Shown one piece after another: positions 25,659 through 34,101 of a stretch of 64,000 nt of DNA. The translations under genes and the position numbers were made by a program. Location of the stretch: contig JBGSHS010000265.1 of assembly GCA_041752115.1 (NCBI GenBank), positions 1 through 64,000 on the forward strand, in the 5' to 3' direction. Each line of letters begins with the position of its first letter. Within the stretch, counting starts at the first letter, position 1. The notes below the pieces were generated by a model. That model was given only the letters and a program-made list of their open reading frames with translations. It did no database searches and was not told the origin of the DNA. The DNA is from JAJRVM01 sp041752115 (GTDB lineage Bacteria > Planctomycetota > Planctomycetia > Pirellulales > Pirellulaceae).

Positions 25659-27281
25659 TCAGGGCGAGAGACACGGAACGCTGATCGGGGAATCGACTGC
25701 GCCACTGTCGATCCCGCGGACAACGATCTTCTCGTCCGCCCGGATCAGTTCATAGGGCTGACCAGTCACCGGATTGGTCCACATGGTCGCGAGCGGTGTA
25801 CCGGTTGCCGCTCTGAGCGCCACGACCCACGCCTCGCAGCGTGCGCGGTCCATCGCCTGTTCGCGCAAGCCGTCTCCGAGATTTCCCAGCAGTATCAGGG
25901 CGGCGAACATCGGAAAGCGAGGCGTATCTTCCAGCGCCGCCGCTTCCTGGTGGATCGATTCCAGCACCGGAAGCCGCTTGTAGAAGGGGTCGCTGCAACT
26001 GTCGATCACCCGTCGCATGGTTCGCAGGTAGAACCACTCATCGTGATTGAGCGACAACCGCACCGCCTCGGCAAACGCTTCCAGATCTCCCTTCAGCCTC
26101 AGCTCGGTCAGCTCCTTCTCTGTGAGAATACTCAGCAGCTGACCTGCTCGGACCATTTCATACGCGTGGAGTCCCAGGGCGCGATCGCCAATCCATGCCA
26201 GCGCATCGTCCGGCCACTCCACCAGCTGAGTCTCCAGTTGCACCAACACCTGGCACTGCAGCTCTCTGGAACACTGAGGATGCTCGACCATCGCCGCGAC
26301 CACCTGCAGCGTCTCCGCCCGGAGGTGGGCCGCTGAGAGTCGTACCACGACGTGTCTGACCGCGGCCAGTAATTGGTCGATTCGCAGCATGTTGCGTAAA
26401 GGAAGCAGCGCGTCCACCGGAGTCTGCGTGGCGAGCAGATTGGCTGCTGCGAGTCCTTCCAGCCGGTGAGCGAGCCGCAAGGAATCGACGATCGAAAGGT
26501 CGGCCATCAACCCGCCCGTCAACGTAACGTAGACCTGAAAATCTTCACGCGCCAACGCTTTTCGGTACGCTTCCAGCTGCTGAGAACAGGTGTCCAACAG
26601 GTCGAGTCCCTTCTGCAGTTGGACACCATCGAGCTTCAAGGGACCCTGTGGATACAACCGGTCCAGCCGCTGGAGTAGCAACCGGACGGTCTGAGCGTCC
26701 TGAATCGGGTCGAATGTCTTGCGAGTCTGTTCGGCACGCGTCGGCTTCCCCGGATCGGGTAACGGACCGTAGGTCGCCTCCTCTAACAAGACGGGTGTCG
26801 CCTGTTCGGCCTGCAGCCGGGCCAGTTCCTGCTGCAGGTCCTTGTGGCGTGTCCGCTGCAAGAACGGCAGCTTCTCAAGCTCCTCCGCTGGAGCCACAGA
26901 GGGTTGCCGACGGCAACTCGAGACACCACATAGCAGCAGCACCAACCCACAGAAGACGCTCAGCAACACCCGATAACCATGGAGTTCCCCAGCGGCGATC
27001 GTCCTTCCCCGCTCCACGTCTTGGCAGGTCCATGTGCAGGCAGTTTCAGAGAGTGGCAGTGCACCACGTCGCCGCAGCCGCAAGAGTCGGCCCATAACGT
27101 CTCTCCATCGCGTAGTCGCCGGTGGGGGCTGCATGGACTTGGCCTGCCCCTTGCCGACCATGCTAATGCGCAACGGGAACTTGGGGAAAGGGCAATCCGG
27201 GTCGGCTGCCCGGTCCGCCCGCCATCTCAGTCCCCCAGCGAACGCACCCACTTTCCTGTAAGGCCTGCGGAGCGATGCCAT
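25659..27281 (-). CDS. Lipoprotein of unknown function, helical
   Basis: Up to 540 residues from ATG 27281, but the first ~100 residues are Arg-rich and unlike a mature protein. A lipoprotein signal, YRVLLSVFCGLVLLLCGVSSC, sits at about residues 103-123, so the true start may be an in-frame GTG near 27017 or an ATG near 27095. After the lipidated Cys comes a long helical protein of about 415 residues (HKDLQQELARLQAEQATP; SQQLEAYRKALAREDFQVYV; AEAVRLSLNHDEWFYLRTMRRVIDSC), ending in a short beta-rich tail (GTPLATMWTNPVTGQPYELIRADEKIVVRG). I recognise no family. It follows the ClpP-like gene on the same strand and may share its transcript. Confidence 0.6.
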   Translation of the reverse strand: MASLRRPYRKVGAFAGGLRWRADRAADPDCPFPKFPLRISMVGKGQAKSMQPPPATTRWRDVMGRLLRLRRRGALPLSETACTWTCQDVERGRTIAAGELHGYRVLLSVFCGLVLLLCGVSSCRRQPSVAPAEELEKLPFLQRTRHKDLQQELARLQAEQATPVLLEEATYGPLPDPGKPTRAEQTRKTFDPIQDAQTVRLLLQRLDRLYPQGPLKLDGVQLQKGLDLLDTCSQQLEAYRKALAREDFQVYVTLTGGLMADLSIVDSLRLAHRLEGLAAANLLATQTPVDALLPLRNMLRIDQLLAAVRHVVVRLSAAHLRAETLQVVAAMVEHPQCSRELQCQVLVQLETQLVEWPDDALAWIGDRALGLHAYEMVRAGQLLSILTEKELTELRLKGDLEAFAEAVRLSLNHDEWFYLRTMRRVIDSCSDPFYKRLPVLESIHQEAAALEDTPRFPMFAALILLGNLGDGLREQAMDRARCEAWVVALRAATGTPLATMWTNPVTGQPYELIRADEKIVVRGIDSGAVDSPISVPCLSP

Positions 27282-27322
27282 GACCGTCTACCCGACTGCC
27301 AGCGCCTGCTGCTGCGTGTGCC

Positions 27323-27895
27323 CTAGTTCGTGTCGCCACCTCCGGGCAGGTCGAGCGGTTCCAGTTCCACCAGTTCGGCCAGTCCCGCTTCCGCCAGTTG
27401 CGCACCCGAGACGTAGGTACCTGGCCGGACCCAGTTCATCAGTCGTTGGTAAGGGACTCCGAACAGGCGGGCCAGCAGCTGGTCCATTTCCTGTTCCAGA
27501 GTGCCGAAATGGCGTGCCCACTCCGTCGCCTCTGCCAGCTGCACGTGTTCTTCACTTTGCCACTTCATCGGATGAAACAGAAACACGCTGTGGCGAGTCA
27601 CGATTCGCCGGCAGCAGGCGGCAAAGGGCCATAACGCTGCCGAAGAGCATTCGCCCGTCACGACACCCGTCACACGCAAGCCGCGCAAACGAATCAGCGT
27701 CATGAGCGAGATCGCGCTGTAAGCGCTACCACCAGGAGAATTGATATAGAGCGTACACTCCGACCCTGGAGGGATTCCCAGAAGTTTCTCGCAAATGTCC
27801 GCTTCGTTCTCTGAAACATCTCCCACCAGAGACAGTTCCAACGGACCAGCTTCTTCGTCAGTGGAGTCGTCACGATTCGCATGCTTCGAGCTCAT
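27323..27895 (-). CDS. ClpP-like serine protease homologue lacking the usual catalytic Asp
   Basis: 190 residues, close to ClpP length. The crotonase/ClpP fold is shown by the oxyanion stretch LYINSPGGSAYSAISLMTLIRLRG, the nucleophile region GECSSAALWPFAAC (second Ser aligns with the ClpP catalytic Ser) and HSVFLFHP (His of the triad). In the C-terminal TYVSGAQLAEAGLAELVEL the residue aligned with the ClpP catalytic Asp (the D of E-R-D-R-F/Y-x-S) is Gly. The enzyme may be weak or non-proteolytic, or may use another acid. ATG 27895 is chosen since the upstream extension to 28066 lies in a hairpin-rich region. No clpX is adjacent. Related TepA/SppA-like families remain possible. Confidence 0.75.
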   Translation of the reverse strand: MSSKHANRDDSTDEEAGPLELSLVGDVSENEADICEKLLGIPPGSECTLYINSPGGSAYSAISLMTLIRLRGLRVTGVVTGECSSAALWPFAACCRRIVTRHSVFLFHPMKWQSEEHVQLAEATEWARHFGTLEQEMDQLLARLFGVPYQRLMNWVRPGTYVSGAQLAEAGLAELVELEPLDLPGGGDTN

Positions 27896-27976
27896 GGCAA
27901 ACGCCTCAATCAACCAGGGAGAGTGCTCTACAGCCGTCAAGGTCGAAGTAGGAAGGTATAGCGATGCCTCCGCCAG

Positions 27977-28023
27977 GGCACAAGCACCTGACCGAAGCCT
28001 GTCGGGTCGGCAGTGCTTGTGCC
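27977..28023 (-). repeat. Long perfect hairpin upstream of the ClpP-like gene
   Basis: GGCACAAGCAC (27977-27987) pairs perfectly with GTGCTTGTGCC (28013-28023), with inner TGACC/GGTCG-type pairing. Further hairpins follow: GCCTG/CAGGC near 28031-28045 and CCCGCA/TGCGGG near 28060-28074. They would fold in the leader of the leftward transcript. Confidence 0.55.
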
Positions 28024-28074
28024 GTGCAGCGCCTGCCCGACAGGCATGCCCGCTCGCCCCCCGCAAGCTGCGGG

Positions 28075-28535
28075 TTCCGGGAGGCCGCCGTTGCGAGCTG
28101 CAAAATCGTTACGAACCGATCCCCGCAGCGTGATCCGGTGCCTGTCAGCGGCAGGAGCCCTGCTTCGCCTAACTTCACATGCCACAAATCCCTAGTATAA
28201 TGGCAGTTATCCCATGTGCTGGCAGGTTCACGCATCGAGTTGGTCGGACGAATACGCTCCATGTTCTGAGAGCTGATTTCCGGACCGTGTTGTGTGGTTG
28301 TGTGGACAAGATCCTGCGGATCCTGGCAGGCGGGATGACAGATGTGCCGTGGTGCAAGCGGCGGGCCGAGTCCCGCTTGACGAGGCGCAGGCCGGGCGAT
28401 CCCGGCGAGCAAGGTCACTGCGTCAGCAGCGCGACACGATTGGCCAACTATCCAACACCTATCGACGTCGGCCTCCAGCTTGTGAGTGGGAGCCGGCTCG
28501 GCACCAGCCTCAGCGCGTTGCGTTCGGACGTTGAC
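28075..28535. other. Remainder of the gap before the GYF-domain gene
   Basis: 460 bp. The GYF-protein frame is open from 28179, but the extension is Cys/Arg-rich and precedes the perfect zinc-ribbon start at 28536. I see no repeat shared with elsewhere. Confidence 0.35.
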
Positions 28536-29306
28536 ATGGGTATCAAGTTTCGCTGCCAAAGCTGTGACAAGAAGCTGCACGTCAAAGCATTTCTGGCTGG
28601 CAAACGAGGTGTCTGTCCCTATTGCGGAGCCAAAGTACGGATCCCCAAAGTCAGCCAGGCGGGAACGAGCAGTGCGCCGGCCGGTGAGAATCCGGATGAA
28701 TCGCGAAGCGTCGACGAATCGCGGAGCGTGGTCGAATCGGAAGAGCTCGCGGGCGATTCTGTCGGGCAGCACAAGGCGACTCGTCCCAAGGTAGTTGCTC
28801 CATCTCGTGCACCGGCCACCCACCGAAGTTCGTCTCGATCCTCGACTCGATCCCCTGCCGCAGCAGCCTCCGGTGGTCCGTCGCGCGCGGCGGCAGATCC
28901 GATCGCCGAAGCGCCCGAGGCGGTCTGGTATGTGCGCCCCCCCAGTGGTGGTCAATATGGCCCGGCCGACGCCGAGATCATGCGTCGCTGGCTGGAGGAA
29001 GGACGCGTGGGTGCCGACTCACTCGTGTGGCGTGAAGGGTGGCCCGATTGGAAGAATGCGGCGAGTGTTTTCCCGGCGCTCCAACACCCGACGACGCGTT
29101 TGGAGGATGCGCTTCCTGCTGCGGCTGGAGGGGCAGCGGCGGAAGACGCTTTTGCTGTGGTCGACAAGCGATCGACCACGCGATCGGCACAAGCTCGAAC
29201 GTCCGGTCGGGCCCTCGGACGGAGCGTCGCGATGATCGTGGCGTTGTCGCTCGTGTGCATCAGTTTGCTGGTCGCGTTGTACTTTGTCCTGCGCAGCCAG
29301 GGCTAG
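28536..29306 (+). CDS. GYF-domain protein with N-terminal zinc ribbon and C-terminal membrane anchor
   Basis: 256 residues. The N-terminus MGIKFRCQSCDKKLHVKAFLAGKRGVCPYCGAKVRIPK is a four-cysteine (CxxC...CxxC) zinc ribbon. A Ser/Ala/Arg-rich linker (45-125) follows. Residues about 130-180 form a GYF_2 domain (VWYVRPPSGGQYGPADAEIMRRWLEEGRVGADSLVWREGWPDWKNA). A last hydrophobic segment (VAMIVALSLVCISLLVALYFVL) anchors the tail. The ribbon-linker-GYF-TM layout recurs in planctomycetes and is thought to mediate protein binding near the membrane; partners are unknown. The start ATG 28536 is set by the ribbon. Confidence 0.85.
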   Translation: MGIKFRCQSCDKKLHVKAFLAGKRGVCPYCGAKVRIPKVSQAGTSSAPAGENPDESRSVDESRSVVESEELAGDSVGQHKATRPKVVAPSRAPATHRSSSRSSTRSPAAAASGGPSRAAADPIAEAPEAVWYVRPPSGGQYGPADAEIMRRWLEEGRVGADSLVWREGWPDWKNAASVFPALQHPTTRLEDALPAAAGGAAAEDAFAVVDKRSTTRSAQARTSGRALGRSVAMIVALSLVCISLLVALYFVLRSQG

Positions 29307-29691
29307 CCGGCATTTCGACGACCCACTTCGGCCGTCGGTGCTCCACTCCGTGCACTCCCCTTGCAAGCCGGCGGGTTTCGGTGACGCGTCCCCATTGCGA
29401 GTGAGCCGACGTTGCGCGAGCAGCAGGTTCATCGTTGAGGTGCCATGCGGCCGATTGAACGCGACGTGGGGCCGATCGAGCGCCTTGTGGCGACACCTTG
29501 CGGGACAGGTTTGCGGTTGTGTCGGCATCGGGGTTCCCATACTTGCAACATCTCTTCGCCTCTGTTGAAATGCAGCATCGCGAGTGATTGTCGTGTTCGA
29601 CCGCGGTACAACCCGCGAGTTGCGTGGGGCGGTCGGCACCATTGCTGCCGGCGTGTGGGCCGCGATGCGGTGAGGTCGAGACGTTCTTGCA
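29307..29691. other. Upstream region of the ald-purE-mtnA cluster
   Basis: About 385 bp without a supported gene. A promoter for the cluster is expected here but I cannot pick one with confidence. Confidence 0.35.
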
Positions 29692-29698
29692 TTGGAGG
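29692..29698 (+). promoter_or_regulatory. Ribosome binding site fixing the ald GTG start
   Basis: TTGGAGG ends eight bases before GTG 29707, where the protein begins MIVGVPKEIK, the canonical alanine dehydrogenase N-terminus. Confidence 0.55.
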
Positions 29699-29706
29699 CA
29701 TGTGCC

Positions 29707-30813
29707 GTGATCGTCGGAGTTCCCAAAGAAATCAAACGAGATGAGTATCGTGTCGCGATGCTCCCGGTGGGCGTTGAGGAGATGGTGAGGGCTGGCCATC
29801 GGGTGCTGGTGGAGCGTTGCGCGGGGCTGGGTTCCGGCCTTCCCGACGACGAGTATCTGCGTGCCGGAGCGGAGTTGGCGGCGACACCGGCGGAGATCTT
29901 TGCTCAGGCCGATCTGATCGTCAAAGTGAAGGAGCCGCAGCCGGTCGAATGGCCACTGCTGCGTCGCGGGCAGCTGGTGTTCACGTATTTTCATTTTGCG
30001 GCCAGCCAGGAACTGACGCTGGCCATGCTGGAGTCGGGGGCGACCTGCATCGCCTACGAGACCCTGAAGGATGCCCACGGTCGACTGCCGTTGTTGACAC
30101 CCATGAGCGAAGTGGCAGGTCGGATGAGTATTCAGGAGGGGGCGAAATACCTGGAGCGACCTCAGATGGGACGTGGGATCCTGCTGGGAGGAGTGCCGGG
30201 CGTGGCCCCGGCTCACATCACGATCCTCGGGGGAGGCGTCGTGGGTGCAAACGCTGCCAAGATCGCGGCGGGCTTCAAAGCCGATGTGGCCATTCTCGAC
30301 ATCAACGTCGATCGCCTGCGGTACCTGGACGACATCATGCCTGCCAACGTCAACGTGCTCTACAGTGACCGGCATGTGATCCGGGACGAACTGCGGCTGG
30401 CAGATCTGGTCATCGGCTCGGTGCTGATTCCCGGCGCCAAAGCTCCCTGCCTGATCGGCCGCGAAGAACTGCGCATCATGAAGCCGGGGAGTGTCATCAT
30501 CGATGTGGCCATTGATCAGGGAGGGAGCGTGGAGACGAGCCGGCCGACGACACATAGTGACCCGACCTTCATCGAAGAAGAAGTCGTACACTACTGTGTG
30601 GCGAACATGCCCGGTGCGGTGGGGCGGACGAGCACGTTTGCACTCTGCAATGTCACCTTGCCGTGGGCCTTGAAGCTCGCCAACATGGGAATGAGCGAAG
30701 CCGCCCGCAGGTTCTGCCCCATTGCCTCCGCCGTGAACATCCACCTGGGTCGTGTGACCAACGAAGCGGTGGCCGCCACGTTCAATCTGAAGTACGAGCC
30801 ACTTGAGTGCTGA
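29707..30813 (+). CDS. ald: Alanine dehydrogenase
   Basis: 368-residue cytoplasmic enzyme, NAD-dependent reversible deamination of L-alanine to pyruvate and ammonia. The sequence starts with the family hallmark MIVGVPKEIKRDEYRVAMLP. It contains the substrate-site KVKEPQPVEW, EVAGRMSIQEGAKYLE, the Rossmann nucleotide loop ITILGGGVVGANAAKIAAGFKADVAILD, and VIGSVLIPGAKAPCLI...GSVIIDVAIDQGGSVETSRPTTH. Full length, with GTG 29707 preferred because of TTGGAGG upstream. It leads a tight cluster with purE (25-bp gap) and mtnA (overlap), though the three reactions belong to different pathways. It may serve nitrogen assimilation together with glnA further on. Confidence 0.95.
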   Translation: MIVGVPKEIKRDEYRVAMLPVGVEEMVRAGHRVLVERCAGLGSGLPDDEYLRAGAELAATPAEIFAQADLIVKVKEPQPVEWPLLRRGQLVFTYFHFAASQELTLAMLESGATCIAYETLKDAHGRLPLLTPMSEVAGRMSIQEGAKYLERPQMGRGILLGGVPGVAPAHITILGGGVVGANAAKIAAGFKADVAILDINVDRLRYLDDIMPANVNVLYSDRHVIRDELRLADLVIGSVLIPGAKAPCLIGREELRIMKPGSVIIDVAIDQGGSVETSRPTTHSDPTFIEEEVVHYCVANMPGAVGRTSTFALCNVTLPWALKLANMGMSEAARRFCPIASAVNIHLGRVTNEAVAATFNLKYEPLEC

Positions 30814-30838
30814 GATTCTACCGACGGAGTACAAACCG

Positions 30839-31363
30839 ATGACTCTTGCCGCATCTCCCCTGGTCGGCATTCTGATGGGAAGCGATAGCGACTGGCCTAA
30901 GATCCGCGACGCCAAGGCCGCCCTGGATGAATTCGACGTTCCGTGTGAAGTACGCGTCATGAGTGCTCATCGCACACCTGGAACCGTGCAGCAGTATGCT
31001 GTATCGGCGCGGGAGCGAGGCTTGCGGGTCATCATCGCCGCCGCGGGAGGTGCTGCTCACCTGGCGGGTGTCGTGGCAGCGCACACGACGCTGCCGGTCA
31101 TCGGCCTGCCGGTACCAACCTCCGAACTGGGCGGCCTCGACTCCCTCTTGTCGACCGTGCAGATGCCGGGCGATGTGCCGGTAGCAACGATGGCGGTCGG
31201 TATGGGAGGACCGCGCAATGCCGGTCTATTCGCCGTACAGATTCTCGCCGTCGCCGACGACGCGTTGGCGGCGAAGTTCGCCGAGTTCAAGGATTCGCTC
31301 CAGCAGAAGATTGCCGCCAAAGATGCGCGGCTCCAGGAGACACTGCAAGAAGATGCCCGATAG
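30839..31363 (+). CDS. purE: 5-(carboxyamino)imidazole ribonucleotide mutase, PurE
   Basis: 174 residues. Converts N5-CAIR to CAIR in de novo purine synthesis. The class I fingerprint is complete: GILMGSDSDWPKIRDAKAALDEF, VMSAHRTPGTVQQYA, GLRVIIAAAGGAAHLAGVVAAHTTLPVIGLPVPTSELGGLDSLLSTVQMPGDVPVATMAVG, then GPRNAGLFAVQILA. ATG 30839 has GGAG nine bases upstream. It overlaps the start of mtnA by 11 bp, so translation of the two is probably coupled. No purK is adjacent. Confidence 0.95.
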   Translation: MTLAASPLVGILMGSDSDWPKIRDAKAALDEFDVPCEVRVMSAHRTPGTVQQYAVSARERGLRVIIAAAGGAAHLAGVVAAHTTLPVIGLPVPTSELGGLDSLLSTVQMPGDVPVATMAVGMGGPRNAGLFAVQILAVADDALAAKFAEFKDSLQQKIAAKDARLQETLQEDAR

Positions 31364-32411
31364 CCCCTGGTCAACACTTCGGTGGGAAGGTGGCGCCAAG
31401 GAAGGACGTCTGGTGGTGATCGACCAGACGCTGCTGCCGACGCAGATGCAGACGCGTGTCTGCACCTCTGTGGAGGATGTGTGGGAAGCCATTCGGAACC
31501 TGCGCGTGCGCGGTGCACCGGCGATCGGCATCGCCGCCGCCTATGGCGTCGTCCTGGGGATGCAGCCTCTCGATGGCAGCGATGTGCCTGCCTATATCCA
31601 GCGTCTCGAGCAGGTGATCACTTACCTGGAGCACAGCCGACCGACTGCCGTCAATCTGTTCTGGGCGCTGCACCGCATGCAGGAGCGCGCAGCACGGATC
31701 GTGGAGTACCTGCCCGGGGCCGATATCACGACGGCGTTACTGGAAGAAGCGATCGCGATCCACGAAGCCGATCGCGCGATGTGCCGTGCCATCGGTCGAC
31801 TCGGCGCCACTCTGCTGGAAAGCGGCATGGGAGTCCTCACCCACTGCAACGCCGGCTCCCTGGCGACCTCCGAGTACGGAACGGCTCTGGCCATCATCTA
31901 CGCCGCTCAGGACGCCGGCAAACAGATTGACGTGTACGCCGACGAAACCAGACCGCTGCTGCAAGGCGCTCGCCTGACAGCCTGGGAACTGATGCAGCGT
32001 GGCGTGCCCGTCACGCTGATCTGCGACAACATGGCGGCTCAGGTCATGCGGGAACGGCGCGTCCAGGCAGTGATCACCGGTGCCGATCGTATCGCCGCCA
32101 ATGGCGACACGGCGAACAAGATCGGTACCTACGGGCTCGCCCTGCTTGCCCGCGCACATCAGATTCCCTTCTACATCGCCGCGCCCAGCTCGACCTTCGA
32201 CCTCGCCCTGCCTGACGGATCGCAAATCCCCATCGAACAGCGTCCCCCCGAAGAAGTCACCTGCGGCATGGGTTGCCAGACGGCCCCCACCGGCGTGGAA
32301 GTCTACAATCCGGCCTTCGACGTCACGCCAGCAGAACTGATTACCGCTATCGTCACCGAACGAGGAATCATCACCCCAGTGAACGACTCCACGATTCGAG
32401 CCCTGCTGTGA
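31353..32411 (+). CDS. mtnA: S-methyl-5-thioribose-1-phosphate isomerase, MtnA
   Basis: 352 residues. Aldose-ketose isomerase of the methionine salvage pathway. Landmarks: TLRWEGGAKEGRLVVIDQTLLPTQ, the substrate-binding loop NLRVRGAPAIGIAAAYGVVLG, LTHCNAGSLATSEYGTALAIIYAAQD with the catalytic Cys, and the catalytic-Asp segment VITGADRIAANGDTANKIGTYGLALLA. ATG 31353 overlaps purE by 11 bp. Frames upstream are open to 31218 but lie inside purE. Some homologues act on 5-methylthioribose analogues or ribose-1-phosphate, which sequence alone cannot exclude. It ends 265 bp before the convergent glnA, with two perfect hairpins between. Confidence 0.95.
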   Translation: MPDSPWSTLRWEGGAKEGRLVVIDQTLLPTQMQTRVCTSVEDVWEAIRNLRVRGAPAIGIAAAYGVVLGMQPLDGSDVPAYIQRLEQVITYLEHSRPTAVNLFWALHRMQERAARIVEYLPGADITTALLEEAIAIHEADRAMCRAIGRLGATLLESGMGVLTHCNAGSLATSEYGTALAIIYAAQDAGKQIDVYADETRPLLQGARLTAWELMQRGVPVTLICDNMAAQVMRERRVQAVITGADRIAANGDTANKIGTYGLALLARAHQIPFYIAAPSSTFDLALPDGSQIPIEQRPPEEVTCGMGCQTAPTGVEVYNPAFDVTPAELITAIVTERGIITPVNDSTIRALL

Positions 32412-32526
32412 AGGGCGAGCTTGCAGGCACCCTTCTGGCTTACTGCGCGTCGCTCGTCGTGACGACACCTTGGCAGAAATGACGAACGGCGAACGACCAC
32501 GGGTGAGAATGTGCCTCGACCAGACA

Positions 32527-32601
32527 GCTCCGCAGTCTGCGGAGCGCATCGGTGGAGCGCAGAAGAGCGGCCGAGTCGGTAGTGGCGTACCGACTCGGCC
32601 G
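32527..32601. terminator. Two adjacent perfect hairpins between mtnA and glnA
   Basis: First hairpin: GCTCCGCA / TGCGGAGC (32527-32534, 32538-32545) with a 3-nt loop. Second: CGGCCGAGTCGGTA / TACCGACTCGGCCG (32568-32581, 32588-32601), a perfect 14-bp stem with a 6-nt loop. Both lie between convergent stops and can act on either strand. Neither has a T-run. Confidence 0.6.
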
Positions 32602-32676
32602 GAAGGACCAAGCGGGAGATGCTTGTATCCTGCTGAGGCTGACAGGTGGCTGGTTAAGCCGCCCGATCAGCACGTC

Positions 32677-34089
32677 TTAGATGTCATAGTAGAGGCAGAA
32701 CTCGTATGGATGCGGTCGCAAACGCATGGCATCGACTTCCGCCTTACGCTTGTAGCTGATCCAAGTCGCCACGACGTCCTCGGTGAACACGTCGCCCTTG
32801 AGCAGGAACTCGTGATCGGCTTCGAGCGCATCGAGCGCCGCTTCCAACGAGGCCGGCGTCTTCGGAACAGCCGCCGCTTCCTCGGGAGGCAGATCGTAAA
32901 TGTCCTTGTCCAGTGGTTCGCCGGGATTGATCTTGTTCTGGATCCCGTCGATCACCGCCATCAACATCGCCGAGAAAGCGAGGTACGGATTGCAACTCGG
33001 GTCCGGGCACCGGAACTCGATACGCTTCGCTTTCGGGCTCGGACTGTACATCGGAATCCGGATCGAAGCAGACCGGTTGCGTTGCGAGTAGGCCAGATTC
33101 ACGGGAGCCTCGTAACCGGGTACCAGCCGCTTATAGCTGTTGGTCGTCGGATTCGAGAAAGCGAGAATCGCCGGGGCATGAGCCAGCAGACCGCCGATGG
33201 CGTGCATGGCCATCTCGCTCATCCCGGCATACGAACTCCCCGCAAACAACGGCTCGCCTTCCTTCCACAAGGAAATGTGCGTGTGCATGCCCGATCCGTT
33301 GTCGCCGAAAATCGGCTTGGGCATAAAGGTAACCGTCTTGTTGTGCTTGGTCGCCACGTTCTTGATGATGTACTTGTACATCAACAGCTTGTCGGCCATG
33401 TGCACCAGCTTGTCGAACCTCAAGTCGATTTCGGATTGGCCCGCAGTGCCTACTTCGTGGTGCTGCGCTTCCACGTCCAACCCGCAGTTGATCAGCGTCT
33501 GCATCATCTCGTTGCGGAGGTCCATCAGCTGGTCGGCCGGAGGAACCGGGAAGTAGCCTTCCTTATACCGCAGCTTGTACCCGAGGTTCGGATTCTCCAC
33601 CCGTCCACGATTCCACTGACCTTCGATGCTGTCGACGTGGAAATAAGACTCATGCTGATTCTGGTCATAGCGGACGTCGTCAAAAATGAAGAACTCCGCT
33701 TCCGGGCCAAAGAAAGCGGTGTCCGCAATCCCGGTGCTCTTCAGATGATTGACTGCCTTGCGGGCCACATTGCGCGGATCGCGCGAGTAATCTTCGCGAG
33801 TAATCGGGTCCTGAATGTTGCAGATCATCACCAGCGTCGGCAGCTCAGTGAACGGATCCAAAAAGGCCGTCTCCGGCTGCGGAACGACCAGCATGTCACT
33901 CTCGTGAATCCCCTGCCATCCGCGAATACTCGAACCGTCAAATCCCAAACCGTCTTCAAATACGTCTTCATCCAACTTGGTGACCGGAATTGTGAAGTGC
34001 TGCCACAATCCCGGGAAATCCATAAACCTCAAGTCGACCGCTTTGACATCTTTCTCTCGACACAAAGCCAAAACTTCTTTTGGAGTCAC
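32677..34089 (-). CDS. glnA: Glutamine synthetase type I
   Basis: 470 residues, ATP-dependent ammonia assimilation into glutamine, dodecameric cytoplasmic enzyme. GTG 34089 is set by AGGGGAG five bases upstream and by the typical start MTPKEVLALCREKDVKAVDLRF. Motifs: GLGFDGSSIRGW, FFGPEAEFFIFDDVRY, LDVEAQHHEVGTAGQSEIDLRF, FMPKPIFGDNGSGMHTHISLWKEG, NPTTNSYKRLVPGYEAPVNLAYS, NRSASIRIP, RIEFRCPDPSCNPYLAFSAMLMA. The IYDLPPEE segment keeps the tyrosine adenylylated by GlnE in GSI-beta enzymes, so covalent regulation is plausible. About 570 bp of gap precede it. Confidence 0.97.
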   Translation of the reverse strand: MTPKEVLALCREKDVKAVDLRFMDFPGLWQHFTIPVTKLDEDVFEDGLGFDGSSIRGWQGIHESDMLVVPQPETAFLDPFTELPTLVMICNIQDPITREDYSRDPRNVARKAVNHLKSTGIADTAFFGPEAEFFIFDDVRYDQNQHESYFHVDSIEGQWNRGRVENPNLGYKLRYKEGYFPVPPADQLMDLRNEMMQTLINCGLDVEAQHHEVGTAGQSEIDLRFDKLVHMADKLLMYKYIIKNVATKHNKTVTFMPKPIFGDNGSGMHTHISLWKEGEPLFAGSSYAGMSEMAMHAIGGLLAHAPAILAFSNPTTNSYKRLVPGYEAPVNLAYSQRNRSASIRIPMYSPSPKAKRIEFRCPDPSCNPYLAFSAMLMAVIDGIQNKINPGEPLDKDIYDLPPEEAAAVPKTPASLEAALDALEADHEFLLKGDVFTEDVVATWISYKRKAEVDAMRLRPHPYEFCLYYDI

Positions 34090-34094
34090 TTCGT

Positions 34095-34101
34095 CTCCCC
34101 T
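34095..34101 (-). promoter_or_regulatory. Ribosome binding site fixing the glnA GTG start
   Basis: On the minus strand AGGGGAG lies five bases ahead of GTG 34089. The in-frame ATG at 34113 lies upstream of this site and is disfavoured. Confidence 0.55.

Noticed and set aside
29260..30960. 566-codon minus-strand frame opposite ald
   Set aside because: Antisense to alanine dehydrogenase; His/Gln-rich shadow composition.
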